Part shown: piece by piece, positions 1 through 7,515 of the stretch
Layout of the letters: the number at the start of each line of letters is the position of its first letter
Position numbering within the stretch: position 1 is the first letter of the stretch
DNA from: Allobutyricicoccus pentlandensis
GTDB taxonomy: Bacteria; Bacillota; Clostridia; Oscillospirales; QAMX01
Length of the DNA: 11,205 bases
Direction: 5' to 3'
Assembly: GCA_904398645.1 (NCBI GenBank)
Contig: CAJFPH010000137.1
Location: 1 to 11,205 of the forward strand
Notes under the pieces: model-generated
The model's input: the letters and a program-made list of their open reading frames with translations, nothing else
What the model was told of the DNA's origin: nothing
Database searches by the model: none
Made by a program: the position numbers and the translations under genes

Positions 1-1670
1 AGGTTATCGCAAATACAACATGGCAGATGGGCTTCGCGCATACCCGGTCCAAACGGCTTCTCCCAGAATTTATCATCCGGTCCCGGATATTCATCATAAC
101 TGCGCAGGCCAACAGGATAAAGCGTGGAATTATTTTTTGTGGGAAGACCGTCCATCTTTGCCTTTTGCTCGGCTTCCTCTTCTTCTTTAGTACGAGGCTT
201 GAGCGGGAGATGCTCGAAAAAGCCCATCGGAACAGGCTCGTTACTTGGGTCGTCGTCGCGAAGGAAGATGTTGTTATAATACCGATCGTCACCGCCAATA
301 ATATTGGCATACCCGGCAACTGCCGTCTCATGTGGGAAATGATAGGGCGTTTGACGGCCGCGGTCTGGATTGATAACGATGCGTCCTGCGAAAAGGTTAT
401 GTACAAATGCGCCGCCCTGGGCCACGCTGCGGAAGTTCATTTTTGAGAGGAATATATTATGATCAACCATGTACGGGCCATGACATACTTCTACAAACAG
501 ATCCTCGGACTGGCTGTCAAAACACAGATTGCGATAAAGATGGGTTCCCTGCGCCTGCCAGTCAAACCAGACGGCGCGATAGCAGCTATAAAAAACGTTA
601 TCATGAATCTGTGTATCGAGAGAAGCGTGAAGCTTAATGCCTGCAACTTCCGCACCGTGATACGGCTGCTTATGATGGATATGGTGAATTCGGTTTCCGT
701 AGATTTCGCTGAATACGGCGCCCAGATGACCGACAATTGCACATTGTTCACACTCAAAGATCTCATTATAGCGGACGATATGGCTGCCGATATGCTCCTT
801 GTCCCAGTTGCCGTGCATAGCGCGGAAAATGACCTCCTGTTCGCGCTGCGTGCCAAACTTGAACTTCAGATTCGACCACTCGTTGTCGCCCGTTAAAATA
901 TCTTTGCCAAGACTGACGCCGGCACACTTTGACTCGCTGATTTTATTGTTTTCTATAATCCAGCCACGGCTCCAGTGCGGACCAATTAGACCTTCCTGTA
1001 AAGCTGTCGGCGGCGCCCATTGCGGAGATGCCTGTGTAAGAGTAAAGCCGCGGACTGTTATGTAGTCACGGCCTGTCTTTTCCGGCCAGAAACAGTAGGG
1101 ACGTACGTTGATCTCGACATTTTCACGGCGCGGGTCTCGTCCTCCGAAATTTGCCCATATGATCGTTGTGGTGTCGTTTACTTCACAATACCAGGCAAGT
1201 AAAGACGCTTCAGGATACTTGGCCAACTCCCAGGGTTTTGGGTGACGCACCTCTTCCAGAGATTGCCGTTCATAAAGAGACTTTCCGTCCAAATATACAT
1301 CGCCCAGATGCGCACCGGTGACTTCTGTAAAGAGCCAATCCCCATAGACCAGCGTTGCATAGGGATTGCGAATGGTAAACAGCGTGTTCGGTACCTCCGT
1401 ACGCCAGACGCCATCTCCCTCATCTGTCCAGTTTGATACAGGCTCCGCGCCTGTAATGATGACTTCTCCGTCCCCGGCAGACTCATAAATGATGCGGTGA
1501 TCAGCCGTGCCGCCGTTTGCCGGACTGACCCACTCACGATATGTACCGGCGTGTACTTTTACAGTATCGCCGGGCATGGCAAGAGATGCGGCTTTTGAAA
1601 TGGTACGAAATGGTGCAGACGCAGTTCCGGCTGCATGATCGCATCCAGATAATGACACATGGAATTCCAT
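1..1670 (-). CDS. GH120 family beta-xylosidase (3' end cut by window edge)
   Basis: Probably releases xylose from the ends of xylo-oligosaccharides in the cytoplasm. Reading the minus strand from the ATG at 1670 gives an uninterrupted frame of 556 codons that runs off the left edge; the characterised relative, Thermoanaerobacterium saccharolyticum XylC, has about 640 residues, so roughly 80 are missing. There is no signal peptide. The protein starts MEFHVSLSG, followed by the PGDTVKVHAGTYREW motif common in right-handed beta-helix proteins, and the motifs PTALQEGLIGPHWSRGW, GHLGAVFSEIYGN and AGIKLHA closely resemble XylC as I recall it. The catalytic pair known for GH120 (Asp nucleophile, Glu acid/base) corresponds to D370 in WFDWQAQGT and E394 in FVEVCHGPYMVDHN. 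The start is fixed by AGGAGG at 1678-1683. A Lys/Glu-rich stretch, KPRTKEEEEAEQKAK, follows the helix. Family call is firm; the exact substrate is inferred. Confidence 0.88.
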   Translation of the reverse strand, partial: MEFHVSLSGCDHAAGTASAPFRTISKAASLAMPGDTVKVHAGTYREWVSPANGGTADHRIIYESAGDGEVIITGAEPVSNWTDEGDGVWRTEVPNTLFTIRNPYATLVYGDWLFTEVTGAHLGDVYLDGKSLYERQSLEEVRHPKPWELAKYPEASLLAWYCEVNDTTTIIWANFGGRDPRRENVEINVRPYCFWPEKTGRDYITVRGFTLTQASPQWAPPTALQEGLIGPHWSRGWIIENNKISESKCAGVSLGKDILTGDNEWSNLKFKFGTQREQEVIFRAMHGNWDKEHIGSHIVRYNEIFECEQCAIVGHLGAVFSEIYGNRIHHIHHKQPYHGAEVAGIKLHASLDTQIHDNVFYSCYRAVWFDWQAQGTHLYRNLCFDSQSEDLFVEVCHGPYMVDHNIFLSKMNFRSVAQGGAFVHNLFAGRIVINPDRGRQTPYHFPHETAVAGYANIIGGDDRYYNNIFLRDDDPSNEPVPMGFFEHLPLKPRTKEEEEAEQKAKMDGLPTKNNSTLYPVGLRSYDEYPGPDDKFWEKPFGPGMREAHLPCCICDN

Positions 1671-1704
1671 AAACGCCCCTCCTGAAAAGTTGTTTTCTGC
1701 TACT

Positions 1705-1733
1705 ATTATAATATGCATTGTCTAAATTGTCCA
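1705..1733 (-). promoter_or_regulatory. Sigma-A-type promoter of the GH120 gene
   Basis: On the minus strand TGGACA (1728-1733), a 17-bp spacer and a perfect TATAAT (1705-1710) lie about 30 bp before the ribosome binding site of the GH120 gene. The -35 matches the consensus at 5 of 6 positions. The -35/spacer region contains the direct repeat GACAAT-TTA-GACAAT (9-bp period), a possible but unproven regulator site. Confidence 0.8.
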
Positions 1734-1764
1734 GAAATCTTTTGAAATTGCAGCCGTTTTTTTG

Positions 1765-2175
1765 TTAGCTGCTGAAATCTTCCAAAAAGCTGCACAGCGC
1801 CTCCTCAGAATCTAGTTGTAGTCCGGCTTCCAGTGCCGCTTTATCCGATTCGCGTAAAGTACGCGGGTCTATACCGTCAAGTACGGTATAGCTTCCCGGA
1901 TCGTCGGCTGAGATAAGCCGAAGTTCTCCATCCGAAAGAGTTATGGTATAGCAGGGCACGGATGAAATCTGTTCGCTCTCATGGACTGACACGGTTTTGC
2001 TTTCCGGTACGTCTAAAAGAGTGCCGGCGTTTATGGAAGAATCCACCGTGTTGCTTTTTACATCAGTCCCCGTCAAAACAGAAATGGCAAGCAGCGTTAG
2101 AATAATTGCTACGGTCGTAAGCACGAGCGTTATATACCGCACGGCTTGTCCGCCGCGTTTTTTTATGTTTGTCAT
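1765..2175 (-). CDS. Single-pass membrane protein with BofC-like C-terminal domain
   Basis: A protein of 136 residues. The ATG at 2175 is preferred over one 11 codons upstream because AGGAGG (2184-2189) sits 8 bp before it. A short basic N-terminus (MTNIKKRGG) leads into one hydrophobic segment at about residues 13-35, then a soluble region probably outside the membrane. The last 60 residues, from YTITLSDGEL through SYTVLDGIDPRTL to SEEALCSFLEDFSS, resemble the C-terminal domain of BofC (an acidic strand followed by Leu/Asp-rich helices ending in a short E-D-F/Y-S tail). In Bacillus subtilis BofC acts in the forespore on SpoIVB and the sigma-K checkpoint; many clostridial proteins carry only the C-terminal domain and have no known function. 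The gene is divergent from the PBP gene and ends 94 bp before the GH120 start, with no clear terminator between. A sporulation role is not shown. Confidence 0.75.
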   Translation of the reverse strand: MTNIKKRGGQAVRYITLVLTTVAIILTLLAISVLTGTDVKSNTVDSSINAGTLLDVPESKTVSVHESEQISSVPCYTITLSDGELRLISADDPGSYTVLDGIDPRTLRESDKAALEAGLQLDSEEALCSFLEDFSS

Positions 2176-2183
2176 GTAAGACA

Positions 2184-2189
2184 CCTCCT
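2184..2189 (-). promoter_or_regulatory. Ribosome binding site deciding the BofC-like start
   Basis: AGGAGG on the minus strand, 8 bp from the ATG at 2173-2175. The longer open frame begins upstream of this site and would have the motif inside its coding sequence, so the shorter start is chosen. Confidence 0.75.
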
Positions 2190-2228
2190 CACATACAATC
2201 ATTTCCAAAATTGCGAGGCTTATACGTG

Positions 2229-2257
2229 TTTACAATAAAGCGTTGGATTTTTCACAA
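2229..2257 (-). promoter_or_regulatory. Possible promoter for the BofC-like gene
   Basis: TTGTGA (2252-2257), a 17-bp spacer and TGTAAA (2229-2234) on the minus strand. Each hexamer matches the consensus at 4 of 6 positions. It overlaps the stronger divergent promoter for the PBP operon, so the two would compete if both are used. A sporulation sigma factor promoter could be used instead, but I did not find a clear match. Confidence 0.3.
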
Positions 2258-2271
2258 AAACATGGTATACT
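2243..2271 (+). promoter_or_regulatory. Extended -10 promoter of the envelope operon
   Basis: TTGGAT (2243-2248), a 17-bp spacer and TATACT (2266-2271), preceded by TGG, giving an extended -10 (TGnTATACT). Transcription would start near 2278, leaving an untranslated leader of about 135 nt before the TTG start at 2414. No competing promoter of similar quality was found closer to the gene. Confidence 0.72.
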
Positions 2272-2337
2272 AAACCACATAATATGCGCTTGGACCATTA
2301 TTTTTACAGATCCTAGCGCTGTAACCACCTTCTGCCG

Positions 2338-2350
2338 TATAAAGTTTATA
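2338..2350. repeat. Short perfect palindrome TATAAA-G-TTTATA in the leader
   Basis: Two perfect 6-bp arms (2338-2343 and 2345-2350) around one G. It lies about 70 bp downstream of the -10 element, where a bound repressor could block elongation. AT-rich palindromes of this size occur by chance, so function is only a possibility. Confidence 0.35.
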
Positions 2351-2365
2351 TGATGGTGAAAATTC

Positions 2366-2390
2366 GGGTACAATTTTTGATACAGTACCC
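2366..2390 (+). promoter_or_regulatory. Inverted repeat / hairpin just before the PBP ribosome binding site
   Basis: GGGTAC (2366-2371) and GTACCC (2385-2390) are perfect inverted arms around a 13-nt AT-rich loop. The right arm ends 8 nt before the AAAGGAG ribosome binding site. In RNA it could affect ribosome access or mRNA stability; in DNA it could be an operator. The stem is short, so either role is tentative. Confidence 0.4.
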
Positions 2391-2398
2391 TTCCGTCG

Positions 2399-2405
2399 AA
2401 AGGAG
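2399..2405 (+). promoter_or_regulatory. Ribosome binding site supporting a TTG start
   Basis: AAAGGAG ends 8 nt before the TTG at 2414-2416. No ATG or GTG in the same frame has comparable spacing, and a start here gives the expected short basic N-terminus before the PBP membrane anchor. Confidence 0.8.
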
Positions 2406-2413
2406 ACACTACC

Positions 2414-4945
2414 TTGAAATACAGTTCTGTGAAGAAAGCGTCATGGTTTTTCTCCGGCGCACTTGGTTGGGTTGTCAAGATTATTGCAACAATTTTGGTT
2501 ATTGGGATTGTGACAGCTGCGATCTGTGCGACGGTATTTGCACTTTATATTGATAATTACATCAGACCTTACATTGATAATCTCTCTCTTTCCGATTTAA
2601 CGCTGAACGCAACAAGTTTTGTTTATGCGACGGACAGCGAAACCGGCGAGTATATTGAATTGGAACAACTCTATAGCGAGGAAAACCGTATTTGGGTTGA
2701 TTATGAAGAGATCAGTGAAAACATGTTTCATGCCCTTATTGCGGTTGAAGATTCCCGGTTTTACTCTCATAATGGCGTTGACTGGATTCGTACGATTGGC
2801 GCAATGATAAACATGATTGTGCCAATCCGTGACAATTATGGCGGAGGTTCTACAATCACGCAGCAGCTGATTAAAAATATCACCGGAGATGACGATGTTA
2901 CGGTTCAGCGTAAGATTCAGGAGATCCTGCGTGCACTTGAATTTGAAAAAAATTATACAAAGGAAGAAATTTTAGAGTATTATCTGAATACTGTTTATTT
3001 TGGCCATGGATGCTATGGTATTGAGACTGCGGCCAATACCTATTTTGGTGTCCATGCTTCCGAACTGACGGTTGCGCAAGCAGCGTCCATTGCCGGAATT
3101 ACCCGCTCTCCAACCTATTATGACCCGTTAAAATATCCGGAACGCAATAAATCCCGCCAGGAGTTAATTCTCCGGTTGATGTATGAGCAGGGGTTTATTG
3201 AAACCGAAGAGGAATATTTGGCCGCCGTAAACGAAGAACTGCACTTTGGCGGAGACGAAGAAGCGGAAGATAGCACATCGCAGATGCAGAGTTACTATGT
3301 TGATCAGGTTATTAACGATGTAATTGCAGACCTTATGGACGAATATGGATACTCTGAAACAGCGGCCACACATCTTGTGTACTCGGGCGGTTATCAAATT
3401 TATGCCAATGTAGACCTCTCCGTTCAGGCGGTGCTGGACGAAGTGTATCAGGATGAATCAAGTTTTCCGGATACGGAGAGTTCACAGGTATTACAGTCTG
3501 CCATGGTTGTTATGGATCCGTATACCGGACGTGTGCTTGGCATGGCCGGCGGTGTCGGTGAAAAGACGGTCAATCGTGCCTGGAACCGCGCAACTATGAC
3601 AAAGCGCGCACCTGGTTCTTCTATCAAGCCGCTGACGGTTTACGCTCCGGCGCTGGAGTATGGCCTAATTACGCCGGCTACTGTATTTGACGACTCCCCG
3701 TTTGATGAGGAGACCTCCTGGCCAAGGAACCAGTCGCGCACCTATACCGGCCGCATGACGGTTAAACGCGCCGTGCAAAATTCTACGAATACGGTTGCGG
3801 TCAAGGTTCTTGACCTTGTGACGCCTGAACGGTCCTTTACGTTTGCAACTGTAAACCTGGGGCTGGATCTCGTACGGTCTGAAGAGATCAATGGAAGCGT
3901 GTATTCTGACGTTGATTATGCGCCGTTGGCGCTCGGCGGTTTGACAAACGGTGTTTCGGTTTTGGAAATGACGGCGGCTTACTGCACGTTCCCAAATCAG
4001 GGTATTTATGTGGAACCGACCACTTACTCAAGAGTTGTGGATTCAAACGGGCAGACTGTTTTGTCCAATGATCCGGAGTATACGGTTGCCATGAAAGAGA
4101 AAACTGCCTACTATATGAACAATCTCTTGAAAAATGCAGTCGACAATGGAACGGGACGTATTGCGCAGATTCCCAATATGGCGGTTGCTGGCAAAACAGG
4201 TACGACGACCAATGACTACGACCGGTGGTTTATCGGTTATACGCCGTATTATTGTGCTGCAGTTTGGGTAGGATATGATAACCAAGCCGAAATAAAACTC
4301 TCTACGTCCGTTAACCCCGCAGCGAACGCATGGAAACTTGTGATGGATCAGTTGCATGAGGGGCTTGAATCAAGGAGTTTTTTCAGTATGGAAACCGTTC
4401 AGGTACAGTATTGTCTTGACAGCGGCCTGCTTGTAACGGATGCGTGCCGCAACGATGTGCGAGGCTCACGTGTAACTACGGGCACCTTCCTGCCTGAGGA
4501 TGCTCCGACAAGACGCTGCGACGTTCATGTCTCAGTCGAAATCTGTGATGAATCGGGGCAGCGCGCATCCGCCAATTGCCAGAATACGCATGAAATATCA
4601 TTGATCAATGTAGAGCGCACCGGAAACGTCAACATGAGTGACGATGCCTATCTTTATAAGGATGCCGTATATGCCGATTTATTTGGTAACAGCACAGAAT
4701 CCGCATATAACACGTATTGCACGTATCATTCTGGTTCCAGTCCCTACGATCCAAATTACCAGGAAGAATATCCGGAAGACCCGGAGGACGATGGCTCTGG
4801 CATTGATAACGGTGATGCGGATAGTGGCGATACCGGCGGCGGAAACGATGGCGGTTCTCCAAGTGAGCCGGGGGATGATGACCCGCCTTGGTGGGTTAAC
4901 AATGATACACCGGCGGAGGACGACGGCGGATTCCCCACAGAGTGA
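2414..4945 (+). CDS. Class A penicillin-binding protein (bifunctional transglycosylase/transpeptidase, PBP1A type)
   Basis: Polymerises glycan strands from lipid II and cross-links the stem peptides outside the membrane. 843 residues with a TTG start. A basic N-terminus precedes one membrane anchor at about residues 20-44. The GT51 transglycosylase domain (about 85-275) has the catalytic Glu112 in VEDSRFYSH, then GGSTITQQLIKN and RKIQEILRALEFEKNYTKEE. The transpeptidase domain (about 345-625) has all three active-site motifs: S402-S-I-K405, S457-T-N459 and K594-T-G596. A region of about 120 residues with six cysteines follows (YCLDSG, DACRND, RRCDVH, EICDES, ANCQNT, NTYCTY), then an Asp/Glu/Gly/Pro/Ser-rich tail of about 70 residues, probably a flexible extracellular linker. 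First gene of the likely operon, 25 bp before the CapA-like gene. I leave out a symbol because clostridial class A PBPs are not clearly one-to-one with pbpA or ponA. Confidence 0.95.
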   Translation: MKYSSVKKASWFFSGALGWVVKIIATILVIGIVTAAICATVFALYIDNYIRPYIDNLSLSDLTLNATSFVYATDSETGEYIELEQLYSEENRIWVDYEEISENMFHALIAVEDSRFYSHNGVDWIRTIGAMINMIVPIRDNYGGGSTITQQLIKNITGDDDVTVQRKIQEILRALEFEKNYTKEEILEYYLNTVYFGHGCYGIETAANTYFGVHASELTVAQAASIAGITRSPTYYDPLKYPERNKSRQELILRLMYEQGFIETEEEYLAAVNEELHFGGDEEAEDSTSQMQSYYVDQVINDVIADLMDEYGYSETAATHLVYSGGYQIYANVDLSVQAVLDEVYQDESSFPDTESSQVLQSAMVVMDPYTGRVLGMAGGVGEKTVNRAWNRATMTKRAPGSSIKPLTVYAPALEYGLITPATVFDDSPFDEETSWPRNQSRTYTGRMTVKRAVQNSTNTVAVKVLDLVTPERSFTFATVNLGLDLVRSEEINGSVYSDVDYAPLALGGLTNGVSVLEMTAAYCTFPNQGIYVEPTTYSRVVDSNGQTVLSNDPEYTVAMKEKTAYYMNNLLKNAVDNGTGRIAQIPNMAVAGKTGTTTNDYDRWFIGYTPYYCAAVWVGYDNQAEIKLSTSVNPAANAWKLVMDQLHEGLESRSFFSMETVQVQYCLDSGLLVTDACRNDVRGSRVTTGTFLPEDAPTRRCDVHVSVEICDESGQRASANCQNTHEISLINVERTGNVNMSDDAYLYKDAVYADLFGNSTESAYNTYCTYHSGSSPYDPNYQEEYPEDPEDDGSGIDNGDADSGDTGGGNDGGSPSEPGDDDPPWWVNNDTPAEDDGGFPTE

Positions 4946-4970
4946 CATTTCGGCGCATTGAGGAGGCATT

Positions 4971-6236
4971 ATGGCTCATTTTCGAATTGTGATAATGCTT
5001 ATGTTGCTGGTATTTGTTCTAATGCTTGGCAGTTGTGCCGGCAATATACCGTCGAAAACGATTATGGGTGTCCCCATTCGTACAGGCTCTGAGCAGGATA
5101 ATATTGATGCTGTAGATCCTGCACTTCTTGAAAAGCTTCAGCATGGTGAGATCAGTATTGATGAGGGCTTGTTACCGAAAATTCGTATTAACTTATGCGC
5201 GATTGGTGACATCATGGCGCATAATGGTACCTATGAGGCCGCGCAGACAGGAGATACGTATCAGTTCGATTATATGTTTGCAGACATTGCGCCGTATGTT
5301 GCAGACGCCGACTACATCGTTGGGAATTTGGAAACTGTATTTGCCGGGCGTGATCGAACCTATTCCTCCTACCCTGCCTTTAACACGCCTGAACAAATGG
5401 GAGAATCCTTAGCACGCGTCCTTGGCCTTGATCTGCTCTCGACCGCCAATAATCACAGCATGGATCGCGGCATTTCCGGACTTGAAACAACACTTGATTT
5501 TCTTGATTCTTATGGTATTGCCCATACCGGTACGTACCGCAGTGAGGAAGAAAGCGAAGAAATCTTTATTGCGGAGATCAATGGTGCGCGCATTGCGTTT
5601 TTGTCCTATACGTATGGGCTAAATGGTGCTAACCCAAACGATTATAGTGTCAATATTATCTCAAAAGATGCCTTGCAGCAGGATGCTATGCAGGCGCGAG
5701 AAGAGGGCGCCGACTATATTGTGGCACTGCTTCACTGGGGAAACGAGTATCAACGCACTGCATCGGAAAATCAACGTAGCTTGGCGCAATGGCTTTTTGA
5801 AAATACAGAGATCGATTTGATTATCGGAAATCACCCTCATGTAACGCAACCGATAGAGGAATTTCGTGTGACTTTTGACGGCCGCGAGAAAGTCGGTTAC
5901 GTTCTTTACGCGCTCGGAAATTTTACGAGTGAGCAGTTGTTTGAATATAGCAATACCGGCATTATGGCAAATATTCACCTGGTTATTGACCGTGAAGATT
6001 ATCGGAAGAATTATGTTGAAGAGATTACCTATACGCCAGTGTTTGTAGATCCAAATCCAAAGGCAACCGGAAAACGATACCGTGTAATTTCAGTCAGCCA
6101 GGCTGTGGCAGATTATGAGGCAGGAACCGATGACCTGATTTCTGCGAAGGAATATCAGCAGCTTGTGAAATATATAAAAGAATATGATGAAATGCTCACA
6201 ACGCTGGATATCGTGAGTGAATATCGGCTTTCTTAA
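4971..6236 (+). CDS. CapA-family lipoprotein (PGA_cap metallophosphoesterase fold)
   Basis: A protein of 421 residues, probably anchored to the outer face of the membrane. The N-terminus has a hydrophobic signal segment ending in the lipobox LGSC, with lipidation expected at Cys22. The mature part contains the metallophosphatase-like motifs of the CapA/PgsA family in order: GDIMAH (D80, H84), GNLET (N119, E121), NNHSMDRG (N160-N161-H162, D165), LLHWGNEY (H255), GNHPHVTQP (N287, H288, H290) and YALGNF. Named relatives take part in poly-gamma-glutamate capsule assembly, but most clostridial members stand alone without capB/capC and have no proven substrate. No capB- or capC-like gene is present here. 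GAGGAGG (4960-4966) lies only 4 nt before the ATG. Its place between a PBP and a secreted CAP protein suggests a cell-wall role, which is inference. Confidence 0.88.
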   Translation: MAHFRIVIMLMLLVFVLMLGSCAGNIPSKTIMGVPIRTGSEQDNIDAVDPALLEKLQHGEISIDEGLLPKIRINLCAIGDIMAHNGTYEAAQTGDTYQFDYMFADIAPYVADADYIVGNLETVFAGRDRTYSSYPAFNTPEQMGESLARVLGLDLLSTANNHSMDRGISGLETTLDFLDSYGIAHTGTYRSEEESEEIFIAEINGARIAFLSYTYGLNGANPNDYSVNIISKDALQQDAMQAREEGADYIVALLHWGNEYQRTASENQRSLAQWLFENTEIDLIIGNHPHVTQPIEEFRVTFDGREKVGYVLYALGNFTSEQLFEYSNTGIMANIHLVIDREDYRKNYVEEITYTPVFVDPNPKATGKRYRVISVSQAVADYEAGTDDLISAKEYQQLVKYIKEYDEMLTTLDIVSEYRLS

Positions 6237-6253
6237 AAGCAAGGGGGTTTTTC

Positions 6254-7489
6254 ATGAAGACTTTCAAACAAATACTGTTGCTTCTGTTTTCGGCGGTACT
6301 ACTCATAACACCGTTTACCTCAGCAACAGATGAAAATACCCGCATATTTTTAGATGGGGAAGAAGTATCTTTGTCCGGTGTTTCGGCTTACTTAGATACC
6401 GATATCGGTATGATTATGGCACCGGTTAGCCTTTTTTCCAGCGAGCTTGGCATTTCAGTTGATTATAACGAAGAATCAGGCACTGTGATTTTGTCACGAG
6501 AGAATACGACAGTTACATTCACTGTAGACGATACCGAGGCGCAGCTCAACAGCCGAAATGTGACGCTTGATGCACCTCCGGTCCTGAAAGATGGCGAAGT
6601 GTATGTTCCGCTACGTTTTGCAGCGGAGAATTTCGGGTATGAACTCACCTGGAATTCTGAAGAGCAATCTGTGGACATAACAACCGTATACGACTATGAG
6701 CTTGGCATCACACGGGAAAAACTGATAGAGGTCTATGGAGAGCCCTCCGAAACAATGACTTCTGAGAAGGGCTACGAGTGGCAAGTATATAATACGGATT
6801 ATACAGATTATTTGTTGGTTGGTCTTGACGGGGACCGAGTTGTTGCGTATTATGTAAATAGTGAGACGTGGGAGCTCCCTATCGGTCTGCAATATGGAAC
6901 GAAGTTGTCGACTTGCAACACAATTATGAGTGAGTTGGGCTATCAGTCTGCAGTTGGTTCCGGATATACAACATATACTTCCGATGAAACAACGCTGACC
7001 GTCTATTACCAGGAATCTGGTGACAATCTCATTTATGCGGCGCTTTTTGAATATGCACAATATGCGTCAAACTGTACGGTGACGCCGTCTGTACTTACGA
7101 TGATGGAGCAAACGCTTGCAGATTTAACCAATATTATGCGTGTGCGTGTCGGCCTTGAACCGTTATCCATGGATCAAAACGTTAGTACCGTGGCAAAGTC
7201 TCACGCGAATGACATGGCGGAAAATAACTTTTTCTCTCATCTTGGAACAGACGGTTCGGATAAGACCGAACGTATGGTAGCGGAGGGCTATGACGAGTGT
7301 TATATCAGCGAAGCCATTTCGAAGGCCTATCCGAATAGTTTTGCAACGTTTGCCTCTTTCTACTCTAATACAACTTACTGCGAAGTCATGTCTGCGAATT
7401 TTGATGCGGTTGGGATAGGATATTCCTATAATCCCGATTCGGATGGGGTGCTTTACTGTGTACAGCTGTTTTATGCAGAAATAGATTGA
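6254..7489 (+). CDS. Secreted stalk-domain / CAP-associated / CAP (SCP-like) protein
   Basis: A protein of 411 residues with a Sec-type signal peptide (MKTFKQILLLLFSAVLLITP, probably cut after TSA near residue 25) and no lipobox. Three parts follow. A copper-amine-oxidase-N-type stalk domain (about 30-140) has repeats of the style GISVDYNEESGTVILSRE and GEVYVPLRFAAENFG. A CAP-associated domain (about 145-275) begins ELGITREKLIEVYGEPSE. A CAP/SCP domain (about 285-411) contains SHANDMAENNFFSH (H317, H329) and ends in GIGYSYNPDSDG. Such proteins are exported and often wall-associated in spore formers; their activity is mostly unknown. The canonical GEN motif reads SEA (E353 kept, Asn lost), and the position of the usual SPGH histidine reads NTTY (Tyr375), so the CAP cavity is probably altered. 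AAGGGGG (6241-6247) gives 6-nt spacing to the ATG. The gene starts 17 bp after the CapA-like gene. Confidence 0.87.
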   Translation: MKTFKQILLLLFSAVLLITPFTSATDENTRIFLDGEEVSLSGVSAYLDTDIGMIMAPVSLFSSELGISVDYNEESGTVILSRENTTVTFTVDDTEAQLNSRNVTLDAPPVLKDGEVYVPLRFAAENFGYELTWNSEEQSVDITTVYDYELGITREKLIEVYGEPSETMTSEKGYEWQVYNTDYTDYLLVGLDGDRVVAYYVNSETWELPIGLQYGTKLSTCNTIMSELGYQSAVGSGYTTYTSDETTLTVYYQESGDNLIYAALFEYAQYASNCTVTPSVLTMMEQTLADLTNIMRVRVGLEPLSMDQNVSTVAKSHANDMAENNFFSHLGTDGSDKTERMVAEGYDECYISEAISKAYPNSFATFASFYSNTTYCEVMSANFDAVGIGYSYNPDSDGVLYCVQLFYAEID

Positions 7490-7515
7490 AAACTTTAACA
7501 TAAGAGGTGCGTCGT

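Noticed and set aside
27..1202. Plus-strand open frames of 60-145 codons over the left part of the window
   Set aside because: They are antisense to a continuous 556-codon GH120 frame with catalytic motifs, lack ribosome binding sites and give protein sequences without recognisable features.
4743..4942. Possible tandem repeat array in the PBP tail
   Set aside because: The GGC/GAT-rich codons make short similar words, but no regular repeat unit is present at DNA or protein level.
4679..4969. Minus-strand frames opposite the PBP acidic tail
   Set aside because: Produced by the biased base composition of the low-complexity tail; no ribosome binding site.
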